Translations under genes and position numbers: made by a program
The notes under the pieces: generated by a model
Database searches by the model: none
Told to the model about the DNA's origin: nothing
Seen by the model: the letters and a program-made list of their open reading frames with translations, nothing else
Part shown: one piece after another, positions 34,041-41,549 of the stretch
Layout: each line of letters begins with the position of its first letter
How positions within the stretch are numbered: the first letter of the stretch is position 1
Origin: Mesorhizobium sp. LSJC280B00
GTDB lineage: Bacteria > Pseudomonadota > Alphaproteobacteria > Rhizobiales > Rhizobiaceae
DNA: 46,631 nucleotides
Direction of reading: 5' to 3'
Assembly (NCBI RefSeq): GCF_000502835.1
Contig: NZ_AYVL01000004.1
Location: 185,088 to 231,718 of the forward strand

Positions 34041-35429
34041 ATGACCGAAACGGTCAAGATAAAATCCCCCGTCGACGGTTCGATCTATGCCGAACGGCCT
34101 CTTGCCACGGACCAGGCGATCGGTGCCGCGGTCGAACGTGCCAAGGCGGCGCAGGAGAAGTGGGCTGAGACGCCGGTCGTCGAGCGCGGCAAATACATGC
34201 TTGCCATGCTGGAAGCGCTGGTCGCCATGACCGACGAGATCGTGCCGGAGATCGCCTGGCAGATGGGCAGGCCGGTGCGCTATGGCGGCGAGTTCGGCGG
34301 CGTCAGGGAACGCGTCAGCTACATGGTCGAGATCGCCGAGGCGGCCCTGAAGCCGGTCATGGCCTCCAATCCGAAGGACGGCTTTCGCCGCTATGTGAAG
34401 AAGGTGCCACTCGGCGTGGTCATGGTGATCGCGCCGTGGAACTATCCCTATCTCACCGCCGTCAACACCATCGTGCCGGCGCTGATGGCGGGCAGCGCCG
34501 TCATCCTCAAGCATGCGGCACAGACATTGTTGGTCGGCGAGCGGTTTCAGCAGGCGTTTGATAAGGCCGGCCTGCCCAAGGGCCTGTTCCAGAATCTCGT
34601 CATGAACCACGCGCAGACTGAAAGGCTGCTCGGCTCCGGCAAGATCGACCACGTCAACTTCACCGGCTCGGTCGCCGGCGGCCGCGCCATCGAGAACGCG
34701 GCGGCGGGCACCTTCATGACGCTCGGCCTCGAACTCGGCGGCAAGGATCCGGCCTATGTGCTGCCGGACGCAAAGATGGACCATGCCGTTGCCAATCTGG
34801 TCGACGGCGCCTTCTATAATTCCGGCCAGTGCTGCTGCGGCATCGAGCGCGTCTATGTCCACGAGAAGGTCTACGATGAATTCGTCGAGGGCTTCATTGC
34901 CGAGACCAGGAACTACGTCGTCGGCAATCCGCTCGACCAGGCGACCACCATGGGGCCGATGGCGCAGGCGCGCTTCGCCGACCTGATCCGCGAGCAGAAG
35001 GCCGAGGCGCTGCGCAAGGGCGCCAGGGCACACATCAATATGAAGGTGGCCAACGACAGGCAAGGTTCCCCCTATCTGGCGCCGGAAGTGCTGACCCAGG
35101 TCGACCACCAGATGAGCGTCATGCGCGAGGAAAGCTTTGGCCCGATCGTCGGCATCATGAAGGTGCGCAACGACGAGGAGGCGATCGCGCTGATGAACGA
35201 TAGCCCCTATGGGCTGACGGCCTCTATCTGGACGCGCGACACCGACCACGCGGCGGCGATCGGCGACCGCGTCGAGACCGGCACCGTGTTCATGAACCGC
35301 TGCGACTATCTCGACCCGGCGCTGGTCTGGACCGGCGTCAAGGACACCGGCAAGGGCGCGGCACTGTCGGCCATCGGCTACGACAATCTGACCAGGCCGA
35401 AATCATACCATCTGCGCGAGGTGATCTAA
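34041..35429 (+). CDS. NAD(P)-dependent aldehyde dehydrogenase
   Basis: A 462-residue aldehyde dehydrogenase. The catalytic Glu is in LELGGKDPAYVL near 234-245 and the nucleophilic Cys in FYNSGQCCCGIERVYV near 259-274. VIAPWNYPYL near 129-138 and FTGSVAGGR near 210-218 form the cofactor site, and EESFGPIVGIM near 371-381 completes the family pattern. The enzyme oxidises an aldehyde to the acid; with the ligase upstream and the iron alcohol dehydrogenase downstream a gamma-glutamyl-amino-aldehyde is a reasonable substrate. The start at 34041 follows AAGG. The upstream RIME-like element means it may have its own transcript. Confidence 0.93.
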   Translation: MTETVKIKSPVDGSIYAERPLATDQAIGAAVERAKAAQEKWAETPVVERGKYMLAMLEALVAMTDEIVPEIAWQMGRPVRYGGEFGGVRERVSYMVEIAEAALKPVMASNPKDGFRRYVKKVPLGVVMVIAPWNYPYLTAVNTIVPALMAGSAVILKHAAQTLLVGERFQQAFDKAGLPKGLFQNLVMNHAQTERLLGSGKIDHVNFTGSVAGGRAIENAAAGTFMTLGLELGGKDPAYVLPDAKMDHAVANLVDGAFYNSGQCCCGIERVYVHEKVYDEFVEGFIAETRNYVVGNPLDQATTMGPMAQARFADLIREQKAEALRKGARAHINMKVANDRQGSPYLAPEVLTQVDHQMSVMREESFGPIVGIMKVRNDEEAIALMNDSPYGLTASIWTRDTDHAAAIGDRVETGTVFMNRCDYLDPALVWTGVKDTGKGAALSAIGYDNLTRPKSYHLREVI

Positions 35430-35471
35430 GGTGGCGATCGACAGGCATGCGATCGCTGTTGAGGGGGAGTA

Positions 35472-35957
35472 ATGGCGGATACACAACAATCGGTGCTGCC
35501 AGATGGTGAGGGTCCCGAGGGTATCGGCGGATGGCTTGTCCTGCCGATGCTCGGGTTGATGCTCACGCCGATACTGGGGTTGGTACAACTGCACAATACC
35601 GACTATCTCGGCTTCGACTGGCAGGCCTTCAGTTTTTCTCAAGGCGCGCTGCTCGTTGCCGAACTGGTGACAGCAGGCGTTCTAAGCCTTACAGCCCCGG
35701 TCCTGTTATTGTTCTTCATGTTCAAGCGCTGGGAGATATTCCCGGGCTGGTACATGATTTGGGCAGTCGCGATGCCGGTATATGCCATCCTCGACCCATG
35801 GGCCGCGCATCTGGTTTTTCGCGAGAGCTTTCCAACCTTGGCTGATGCGTTCGACAGCGAAACGATGCGCGGAATTTACCGTTCCGTCTGGGCCGCAGCC
35901 ATCTGGATTCCGTACATGATGCGGTCAGACCGTGTGGCCAATACCTTTGTGAATTGA
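35472..35957 (+). CDS. DUF2569-family membrane protein
   Basis: A 161-residue membrane protein with about four helices. The N-terminal GIGGWLVLPMLGLMLTPILG, the FKRWEIFPGWYMIWA segment and the C-terminal MRSDRVANTFVN match the DUF2569 pattern of uncharacterised inner-membrane proteins. The ATG at 35472 has GGGGGAG two bases upstream. It lies between the aldehyde dehydrogenase and alcohol dehydrogenase genes and its stop is 39 bases before the latter. Codon use is less biased to G/C third positions than in its neighbours (many TTG, TTT and ATA codons), suggesting it entered the operon later. Function unknown. Confidence 0.8.
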   Translation: MADTQQSVLPDGEGPEGIGGWLVLPMLGLMLTPILGLVQLHNTDYLGFDWQAFSFSQGALLVAELVTAGVLSLTAPVLLLFFMFKRWEIFPGWYMIWAVAMPVYAILDPWAAHLVFRESFPTLADAFDSETMRGIYRSVWAAAIWIPYMMRSDRVANTFVN

Positions 35958-35995
35958 CGACATCCGAGAGCACGAAAGCAGTCAAGAAGGTCGAA

Positions 35996-37168
35996 ATGAC
36001 AAAACTCGTTTCCAAATGGAATTACCCGACGACCGTCCGCTTCGGCGCCGGACGCATCAAGGAGCTGCCGGAGGTGCTGGCGGCGACCGGCATCAAGCGG
36101 CCGCTGTTCGTCACCGATCCGGGACTGGCCAGGCTGCCGGTGGTGGCCTCGACGCTGAAGATCCTCGACGACGCCAAGGTGCCGTATGGCGTATTTTCCG
36201 AGGTCAAGCCGAACCCGGTGGATTCCAACCTGACCGCCGGCATTGCCGTGTTCAAGAAGGGCAAGCATGACGGCGTCATTGCCTTTGGCGGCGGCTCGGC
36301 GCTCGACCTCGGCAAGCTGATCGCCTTCCAGGCCGGGCAGACGCGGCCGGTCTGGGATTTCGAGGATGTCGGCGACTGGTGGACGCGCGCCGATGCCGAT
36401 GCGATCGCGCCGATCATCGCCGTGCCGACCACGGCCGGCACCGGCTCGGAAGTCGGCCGCGCCGGCGTCATCACCAATGAAGCGACCCATACCAAGAAGG
36501 TCATCTTCCATCCAAAGCTTTTGCCGGCGATCGTCATTGCCGATCCGGAGCTGTCGGTCGGCATGCCGGGCTTCATCACCGCCGGCACCGGCATGGATGC
36601 GCTTGCCCATTGCCTCGAAGCCTATTGCGCGCCGGGCTATCACCCGATGGCCGACGGCATCGCCGTGGAAGGCATAAGGCTGGTCTTCGAAAACCTGCCG
36701 AAAGCCTATGCCAACGGCAAGGATCTGGTCGCCCGCGCCAACATGATGAGCGCCGCTGCCATGGGAGCGGCCGCCTTCCAGAAAGGGCTTGGAGCGATTC
36801 ATTCGCTGTCGCATCCGATCGGCGCGCTCTACGACACCCACCATGGCATGACCAACGCCGTGTTCATGCCCTACGTGCTGGCCTTCAACCGAGAGGCGAT
36901 CGAGCCGCGCATAGCCCGGCTCGCCGCCTATTGCGGCATCAAGGGCGGCTTCGACGGTTTTGCGAAGGCGATCATCAAGCTGCGCAAGGAGCTCAAGGTG
37001 CCGCATGCGCTGCCCGGCCTGATCAAGGGGCTCGACATGGACAAGAAACGCAAGGGCCTGATCGCCGACATGGCGGTGGTCGATCCGACCGCCGGCGGCA
37101 ACCCGGTCAAGCTGACCAAAAAGGCGGCGCTGACGCTGCTCGAAAACGCCATCGCCGGCACCGTCTGA
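35996..37168 (+). CDS. Iron-containing alcohol dehydrogenase
   Basis: A 390-residue group III (iron-type) alcohol dehydrogenase. The NAD loop GGGSALDLGK is near 99-108 and TTAGTGSEVGRAGVI near 147-161. The metal site includes DALAHCLEAY near 201-210 and the His pair in GAIHSLSHPIGALYDTHHG near 265-283. All expected ligands (Asp, His, His, His) are present. The start at 35996 (MTKLVSKWNYPTT) has AAGG five bases upstream; a TTG 14 codons earlier is less likely. Such enzymes interconvert alcohols and aldehydes; in this gene run an amino alcohol derivative would be oxidised and passed to the aldehyde dehydrogenase. The substrate is inferred only. Confidence 0.92.
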   Translation: MTKLVSKWNYPTTVRFGAGRIKELPEVLAATGIKRPLFVTDPGLARLPVVASTLKILDDAKVPYGVFSEVKPNPVDSNLTAGIAVFKKGKHDGVIAFGGGSALDLGKLIAFQAGQTRPVWDFEDVGDWWTRADADAIAPIIAVPTTAGTGSEVGRAGVITNEATHTKKVIFHPKLLPAIVIADPELSVGMPGFITAGTGMDALAHCLEAYCAPGYHPMADGIAVEGIRLVFENLPKAYANGKDLVARANMMSAAAMGAAAFQKGLGAIHSLSHPIGALYDTHHGMTNAVFMPYVLAFNREAIEPRIARLAAYCGIKGGFDGFAKAIIKLRKELKVPHALPGLIKGLDMDKKRKGLIADMAVVDPTAGGNPVKLTKKAALTLLENAIAGTV

Positions 37169-37410
37169 GAAAATTTTCGCATCGGAAATCGACTTGGGAA
37201 AAGAGGCAAAGGAAAGGGGGAAAGATGAAAGGCAAGATCGAAACTAGTTAGCCGGAAAAAGAATCGCGAAGCGATTGCTACAGCCGGTTAAAAAGAGTTT
37301 ACTTTTTCGTACTGCGGGGCATCGCTTTCACAAAGCTTTCATCTGGCTGTCACACGAAAACGATACCGCATCGCAGGCGTCCAACGGCGTCAGTTCAACG
37401 GAGAGAACAC
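37169..37410 (+). promoter_or_regulatory. Leader of the ABC importer genes, with short frame and hairpin
   Basis: A 242-bp gap. An 8-codon frame (37225-37251, encoding MKGKIETS) has a strong AGGGGGAAAG ribosome site. Just after it AATCGC (37262-37267) / GCGATT (37271-37276) form a tight hairpin, followed by an A/T-rich stretch (TTAAAAAGAGTTTACTTTTT). This could be a leader-peptide control region or chance; no other gene is seen. Confidence 0.4.
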
Positions 37411-38517
37411 ATGTTCAAATTCACGGGAAAACTGCTTTCCCTTTCGGCCGTCGCCCTGATGGCGACCTCTGCCATCTCGTCGGCCCAGTCCATGGATGAA
37501 CTGGTCGCCGCAGCCAAGGCTGAAGGCCAGCTCACGGTCATCGCGCTGCCGCATGACTGGTGCGGCTACGGCGCGGTCATCGACGGCTTCAAGGCAAAAT
37601 ATCCGGAACTCACCATCAACGAGCTCAACCCCGATGCCGGCTCCGGCGACGAGGTCGAGGCGATCAAGGCCAACAAGGACAACAAGGGCCCGCAAGCGCC
37701 CGACGTCATCGACGTCGGCCTGAGCTTCGGCCCGACCGCAAAGAAGGATGGCCTGATCCAGGCTTATAAAGTATCAACCTGGGACTCGATCCCGGACAGC
37801 GCCAAGGATGCCGAAGGCTTTTGGACCGGCGACTATTACGGCGTGCTTTCGTTTCTGGTGAACAAGGACCTGGTCAAGGAAGCGCCGGCCGACTGGGCCG
37901 ACTTGCTGAAGCCGGAATTCGCCAATACCGTGGCGCTCGCCGGTGACCCGCGTGCTTCGAACCAGGCCATCCAGGCAGTCTATGCCGCCGGCCTTTCCGG
38001 CGGTGCGGCTGCCGGCGAAGCCGCCGGCACGGCTGGTCTCGACTTCTTCAAGAAGCTCAACGCCGCCGGCAATTTCGTGCCGGTCATCGGCAAGCCCGCG
38101 ACGCTTGCCCAAGGCCAGACGCCAATCCTGGTGACCTGGGATTATAACGCGCTTGCCGGCCGTGATACGCTGAAGGGCAATCCGCCGGTCGACGTCGTCG
38201 TGCCGAAGACCGGTGTCGTCGCCGGCGTCTATGTTCAGGCGATTAGTGCTTACGCGCCGCACCCGAATGCTGCCAAGCTATGGCTGGAATATCTCTATTC
38301 CGACGAAGGCCAGATCGGCTGGCTGAAGGGCTATTGTCACCCGATCCGCTTCAACGACCTCGCCAAGAGTGGCAAGCTCCCGGCTGACGTGATGGCCAAG
38401 CTGCCGCCGGCCGAGTCCTATGCAGCCGCGGTGTTCCCGACGCTCGACGAGCAGGGCAAGGCCAAGGAAGCCATCACCAAGAACTGGGATGCCGTCGTCG
38501 GCGCCAACGTCAAGTAA
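37411..38517 (+). CDS. ABC importer substrate-binding protein
   Basis: A 368-residue periplasmic binding protein. Residues 1-26 are the signal peptide (KLLSLSAVALMATSAISSAQ). The mature chain has the type II solute-binding fold of the spermidine/iron/thiamine cluster, with AEGQLTVIALPHDWCGYGAV at the N-terminal lobe, PDVIDVGLSFGPTAKKDGLI, and GVLSFLVNKDLVKEAPADWADL at the hinge region. The start MFKFTGK at 37411 has GGAGAG upstream. Two permeases and an ATPase follow; the 10-bp hairpin after the stop probably keeps this mRNA segment abundant. The ligand is not evident; an amine, polyamine or organic cation fits the neighbouring genes. Confidence 0.9.
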   Translation: MFKFTGKLLSLSAVALMATSAISSAQSMDELVAAAKAEGQLTVIALPHDWCGYGAVIDGFKAKYPELTINELNPDAGSGDEVEAIKANKDNKGPQAPDVIDVGLSFGPTAKKDGLIQAYKVSTWDSIPDSAKDAEGFWTGDYYGVLSFLVNKDLVKEAPADWADLLKPEFANTVALAGDPRASNQAIQAVYAAGLSGGAAAGEAAGTAGLDFFKKLNAAGNFVPVIGKPATLAQGQTPILVTWDYNALAGRDTLKGNPPVDVVVPKTGVVAGVYVQAISAYAPHPNAAKLWLEYLYSDEGQIGWLKGYCHPIRFNDLAKSGKLPADVMAKLPPAESYAAAVFPTLDEQGKAKEAITKNWDAVVGANVK

Positions 38518-38529
38518 GACTTGAGATCA

Positions 38530-38556
38530 GCCGGGCGGCTTAGATCGCCGCCCGGC
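38530..38556 (+). terminator. Attenuating or stabilising hairpin after the binding-protein gene
   Basis: GCCGGGCGGC (38530-38539) and GCCGCCCGGC (38547-38556) form a perfect 10-bp stem with a 7-base loop and no T tract. The position between the binding-protein and permease genes is typical for differential expression in ABC operons. Confidence 0.8.
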
Positions 38557-38581
38557 ATACCTCCAGGACGGTAGCCGGCGC

Positions 38582-39496
38582 ATGACCGATATCTCGTTGT
38601 CCGATCACGCTGTTGCCGGGAAGACCGCGCCTCCTGCCGACGCCCGCAGCATGAGGCTGCCGACGCAATGGCTTGGCGTTGCGCCTTTCTTCATCTTCGC
38701 CATCATGTTCCTGATCCTGCCCACGCTCTATCTGATGCTGGGCGCATTCCGGAACGATGCCGGCGAATTCACTTTCGAAAACATAGCGGCCTTGGCGCAG
38801 CCGTCGATCGTTGCCGCCTACTGGATCTCAATCAAGGTCAGCCTCGCCTCGTCGCTGATCGGTGCTTTCGCGGGGCTTGCCATTGCCATCGCCATCGTGC
38901 GCGGCGGGCTGCCGGAGTGGATACGCTCGGCGACACTGACCTTTTCCGGCGTGGCCTCCAATTTTGCCGGCGTGCCGCTGGCCTTCGCCTTTCTCGCGAC
39001 GCTCGGCCGGCTTGGGCTCGCCACGGTGCTGCTCAACGTCTTGGTCGGCTTCAACATTTATGCCCATGGTTTCAACATCCTGTCGTTCTGGGGCCTGACG
39101 CTGACCTATGTCTATTTCCAGATCCCGCTGATGGTGGTGATCATCGTGCCGGCGATCGATGGGCTGAAGAAGGAATGGGGCGAAGCGGCGGCAACGCTTG
39201 GCGCGACCCAGGCGCAGTTCTGGCGCATGGTCGTCATTCCGGTGATCTGGCCAAGTTTCCTCGGCACCGTCATCCTCTTGTTCGCCAACGCCTTCGGTGC
39301 CATCGCCACCGCTTACGCTCTGACCGGCTCCTCGCTTAATATCGTCCCTATCCTGCTCTACGCGCAGATCCGCGGTGACGTGCTGCACAATGCCCATCTC
39401 GGCTACGCCATCGCCTTCGGCATGATCGTCATCACTGGGCTGGCCAATGTCTTCTACATCTGGTTCCGGACGCGCTCTGAGAGGTGGCTCAAATGA
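38582..39496 (+). CDS. ABC importer permease 1
   Basis: A 304-residue inner-membrane permease with six predicted helices, beginning LGVAPFFIFAIMFLILPTLY. The EAA coupling loop is EWGEAAATLGATQAQFWRMV near 197-216, the typical E-A-A-x3-G motif that docks on the ATPase. It resembles PotB/FbpB-type permeases of the spermidine/putrescine/iron class. The stop overlaps the ATG of the second permease (ATGA). The N-terminal 30 residues are a soluble extension rich in Ala and Asp. Confidence 0.92.
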   Translation: MTDISLSDHAVAGKTAPPADARSMRLPTQWLGVAPFFIFAIMFLILPTLYLMLGAFRNDAGEFTFENIAALAQPSIVAAYWISIKVSLASSLIGAFAGLAIAIAIVRGGLPEWIRSATLTFSGVASNFAGVPLAFAFLATLGRLGLATVLLNVLVGFNIYAHGFNILSFWGLTLTYVYFQIPLMVVIIVPAIDGLKKEWGEAAATLGATQAQFWRMVVIPVIWPSFLGTVILLFANAFGAIATAYALTGSSLNIVPILLYAQIRGDVLHNAHLGYAIAFGMIVITGLANVFYIWFRTRSERWLK

Positions 39497-40284
39497 AGTC
39501 CGGCAGATTCTGGGCCTGGATCGTCTTCGCGCTGGGCGCGGCCTATTTCTTCATTCCGCTGATCGCGACCGTGGAATTCTCCATGCGCATGCGGCGCGGC
39601 GCCTATTCCTTCGATGCTTATCAGGTCGTGCTCGGCGATCCCCGCTTCCAGGCGACCTTCATCTATTCGGTGGTCGCCGCCATCTTCACTATCGTCCTTG
39701 GCGTGCTGGTGGTGGTGCCGGCGGCGTACTGGATTCGTCTGCGGCTGCCGCAGCTAAGGCCCGTCGTCGAGTTCATCACGCTGTTGCCGCTGGTCATCCC
39801 GGCCATCGTTATCGTCTTCGGCTACATCAGAATGTACGGGTCGAACTCACCGCTGCCGTTCCTGGCCAGCGAGACAGGAGCCAATGCCTTGCTGGTCATC
39901 GGTTATGCGACACTCGCGCTGCCCTATATGTATCGCGCCGTCGACACCGGGCTTCGCACAATCGACGTGCGGACACTGACTGAGGCGGCGCAGATCCTCG
40001 GCGCCGGCTGGGGCACGATCATCACTCGGGTCATCCTGCCCAACGTGCTGATCGCGGTGCTGTCGGGCGCCTTCCTGACCTTCGCCATCGTCATCGGTGA
40101 ATTTACCATGGCCAGCCTGCTCAACCGGCCTGCTTTCGGACCCTATCTGCAGAACGTCGGCGCCAACCGCGCCTACGAGCCGGCGGCGCTTGCCATCATC
40201 GCCTTCGCCATCACCTGGGGCTGCATGTCGCTGATCCAGATCTTGTCGCGCTTCGCGCCGCGATCGGCGAACCGTCCGAACTGA
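39493..40284 (+). CDS. ABC importer permease 2
   Basis: A 263-residue permease, PotC-like, with six helices. The EAA loop is TEAAQILGAGWGTIITRVIL near 162-181. The start at 39493 overlaps the previous stop and has GAGGTGG seven bases upstream; a GTG three codons earlier is in frame but lies on the ribosome site. It pairs with permease 1 as a heterodimer in the membrane. Confidence 0.93.
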   Translation: MKSGRFWAWIVFALGAAYFFIPLIATVEFSMRMRRGAYSFDAYQVVLGDPRFQATFIYSVVAAIFTIVLGVLVVVPAAYWIRLRLPQLRPVVEFITLLPLVIPAIVIVFGYIRMYGSNSPLPFLASETGANALLVIGYATLALPYMYRAVDTGLRTIDVRTLTEAAQILGAGWGTIITRVILPNVLIAVLSGAFLTFAIVIGEFTMASLLNRPAFGPYLQNVGANRAYEPAALAIIAFAITWGCMSLIQILSRFAPRSANRPN

Positions 40285-40300
40285 CCCGAAGGAAAAAGCC

Positions 40301-41365
40301 ATGACCGAGCCATTCCTCTCAATCCAGCATGTGCGAAAATCCTTCGGCCCCATCACCGTGGTGCAGGATTTCAACCTCGACGTCGAGCCGGGCGAATTCG
40401 TCTCCTTCCTCGGCCCGTCGGGCTGCGGCAAGACGACGGTGCTGCGCATGGTCGCCGGTTTCGAGGAGCCAAGCGCCGGCAAGATCGTCGTGGCCGGCAA
40501 GGACATCACCCGGCTGAAGCCCAACCAGCGCAATGTCGGCATGGTGTTCCAGGCCTATGCGCTGTTTCCGAACCTCACCGTGGCACAGAATATCGGCTTC
40601 GGGCTGAAGGTCGCCGGCATGCCGAAGGCCGATGCCGACAGGCGCGTTGCCGAGATGCTCGACATCATCAAGCTGCCGCAGATGGGCGACCGCTATCCCT
40701 ATCAGCTCTCCGGCGGTCAGCAGCAGCGCATCGCGCTGGCGCGGGCGATTGCGCCCAAGCCGAAACTGCTGCTGCTCGACGAGCCGCTGTCGGCACTCGA
40801 CGCCAAGGTGCGCGTGTCGCTGCGCGAGGAAATCCGCTCGATCCAGAAGAAGCTCGGCATCACCACCATCTTCGTCACCCACGACCAGGAAGAGGCGCTG
40901 TCGATTTCCGACCGTATCGCGGTGATGTATGGCGGCAAGGCCGAGCAAGTCGGCACGCCGTTCGAGATCTACAACCGGCCGGCAACCAAATTCGTCGCCA
41001 ATTTCGTCGGCACGCTGAACGTGCTCGAAGGCACGGTCACCGACGCGGCTTCGGGCAAGGTTCGCGTCAATTCGCAAGAGGTCTCGCTCAAGGGCAAGCT
41101 CAACGGCTCGAAATCCGGCGACACGCTGTCGTTGGCACTGCGTCCGGAAGCGATTTCGCTCGGGCGTCACCCCGGCCGCGACTCCAGCCTTTCGGGCGAA
41201 ATCGCCGAGGTGCATTTCCTCGGCTCGGTCATCCGGGTGCGCGTCGGCATCGGTGGCAGCACGGTCTCGCTCGACACGTTCAACAGCCCGGCCACGCCGC
41301 CGCCGGCCGTCGGCGAAAAGGCCGAAATTTCGTTCTCGTCGGGCGACATGCTGGTGCTGCATTAG
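40301..41365 (+). CDS. ABC importer ATPase (PotA/FbpC type)
   Basis: A 354-residue ATPase. Walker A GPSGCGKTT is near 39-47, the Q-loop in VFQAYALFPNL, the signature LSGGQQQRIALARA near 136-149, Walker B LLLLDEPLSALD near 156-167 and the switch His in FVTHDQEEAL. A C-terminal TOBE domain (residues about 280-350) is typical of polyamine, iron and sugar importers. The gene closes the four-gene importer operon. The stop TAG is followed within six bases by the second heptamer array. Confidence 0.95.
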   Translation: MTEPFLSIQHVRKSFGPITVVQDFNLDVEPGEFVSFLGPSGCGKTTVLRMVAGFEEPSAGKIVVAGKDITRLKPNQRNVGMVFQAYALFPNLTVAQNIGFGLKVAGMPKADADRRVAEMLDIIKLPQMGDRYPYQLSGGQQQRIALARAIAPKPKLLLLDEPLSALDAKVRVSLREEIRSIQKKLGITTIFVTHDQEEALSISDRIAVMYGGKAEQVGTPFEIYNRPATKFVANFVGTLNVLEGTVTDAASGKVRVNSQEVSLKGKLNGSKSGDTLSLALRPEAISLGRHPGRDSSLSGEIAEVHFLGSVIRVRVGIGGSTVSLDTFNSPATPPPAVGEKAEISFSSGDMLVLH

Positions 41366-41371
41366 GAGAAG

Positions 41372-41485
41372 AGTGAATGGTGAATAGTGAATAGTGAATA
41401 GTGAGAATGCGCTTTACGCGCCGAAATTGCTCTGCAAGCAACCATTCACCATTCACCATTCACCATTCACCATTCACCATTCACC
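41372..41485. repeat. Heptamer array pair (AGTGAAT/GGTGAAT)n / (ATTCACC)n, locus 2
   Basis: Four tandem units AGTGAAT, GGTGAAT, AGTGAAT, AGTGAAT (41372-41399) plus a partial unit are followed by about 40 bases. Six ATTCACC units (41444-41485) then run in inverse orientation. Folding gives a long imperfect stem directly after the ABC operon. The design matches locus 1 at 3089-3216, nearly 38 kb away. Confidence 0.92.
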
Positions 41486-41549
41486 AGCAGCCTAAGCCGT
41501 GGCCGTTTTTTGCAGTGCCAATCGCCCGGCTTCACCGCTACGATAAGGC

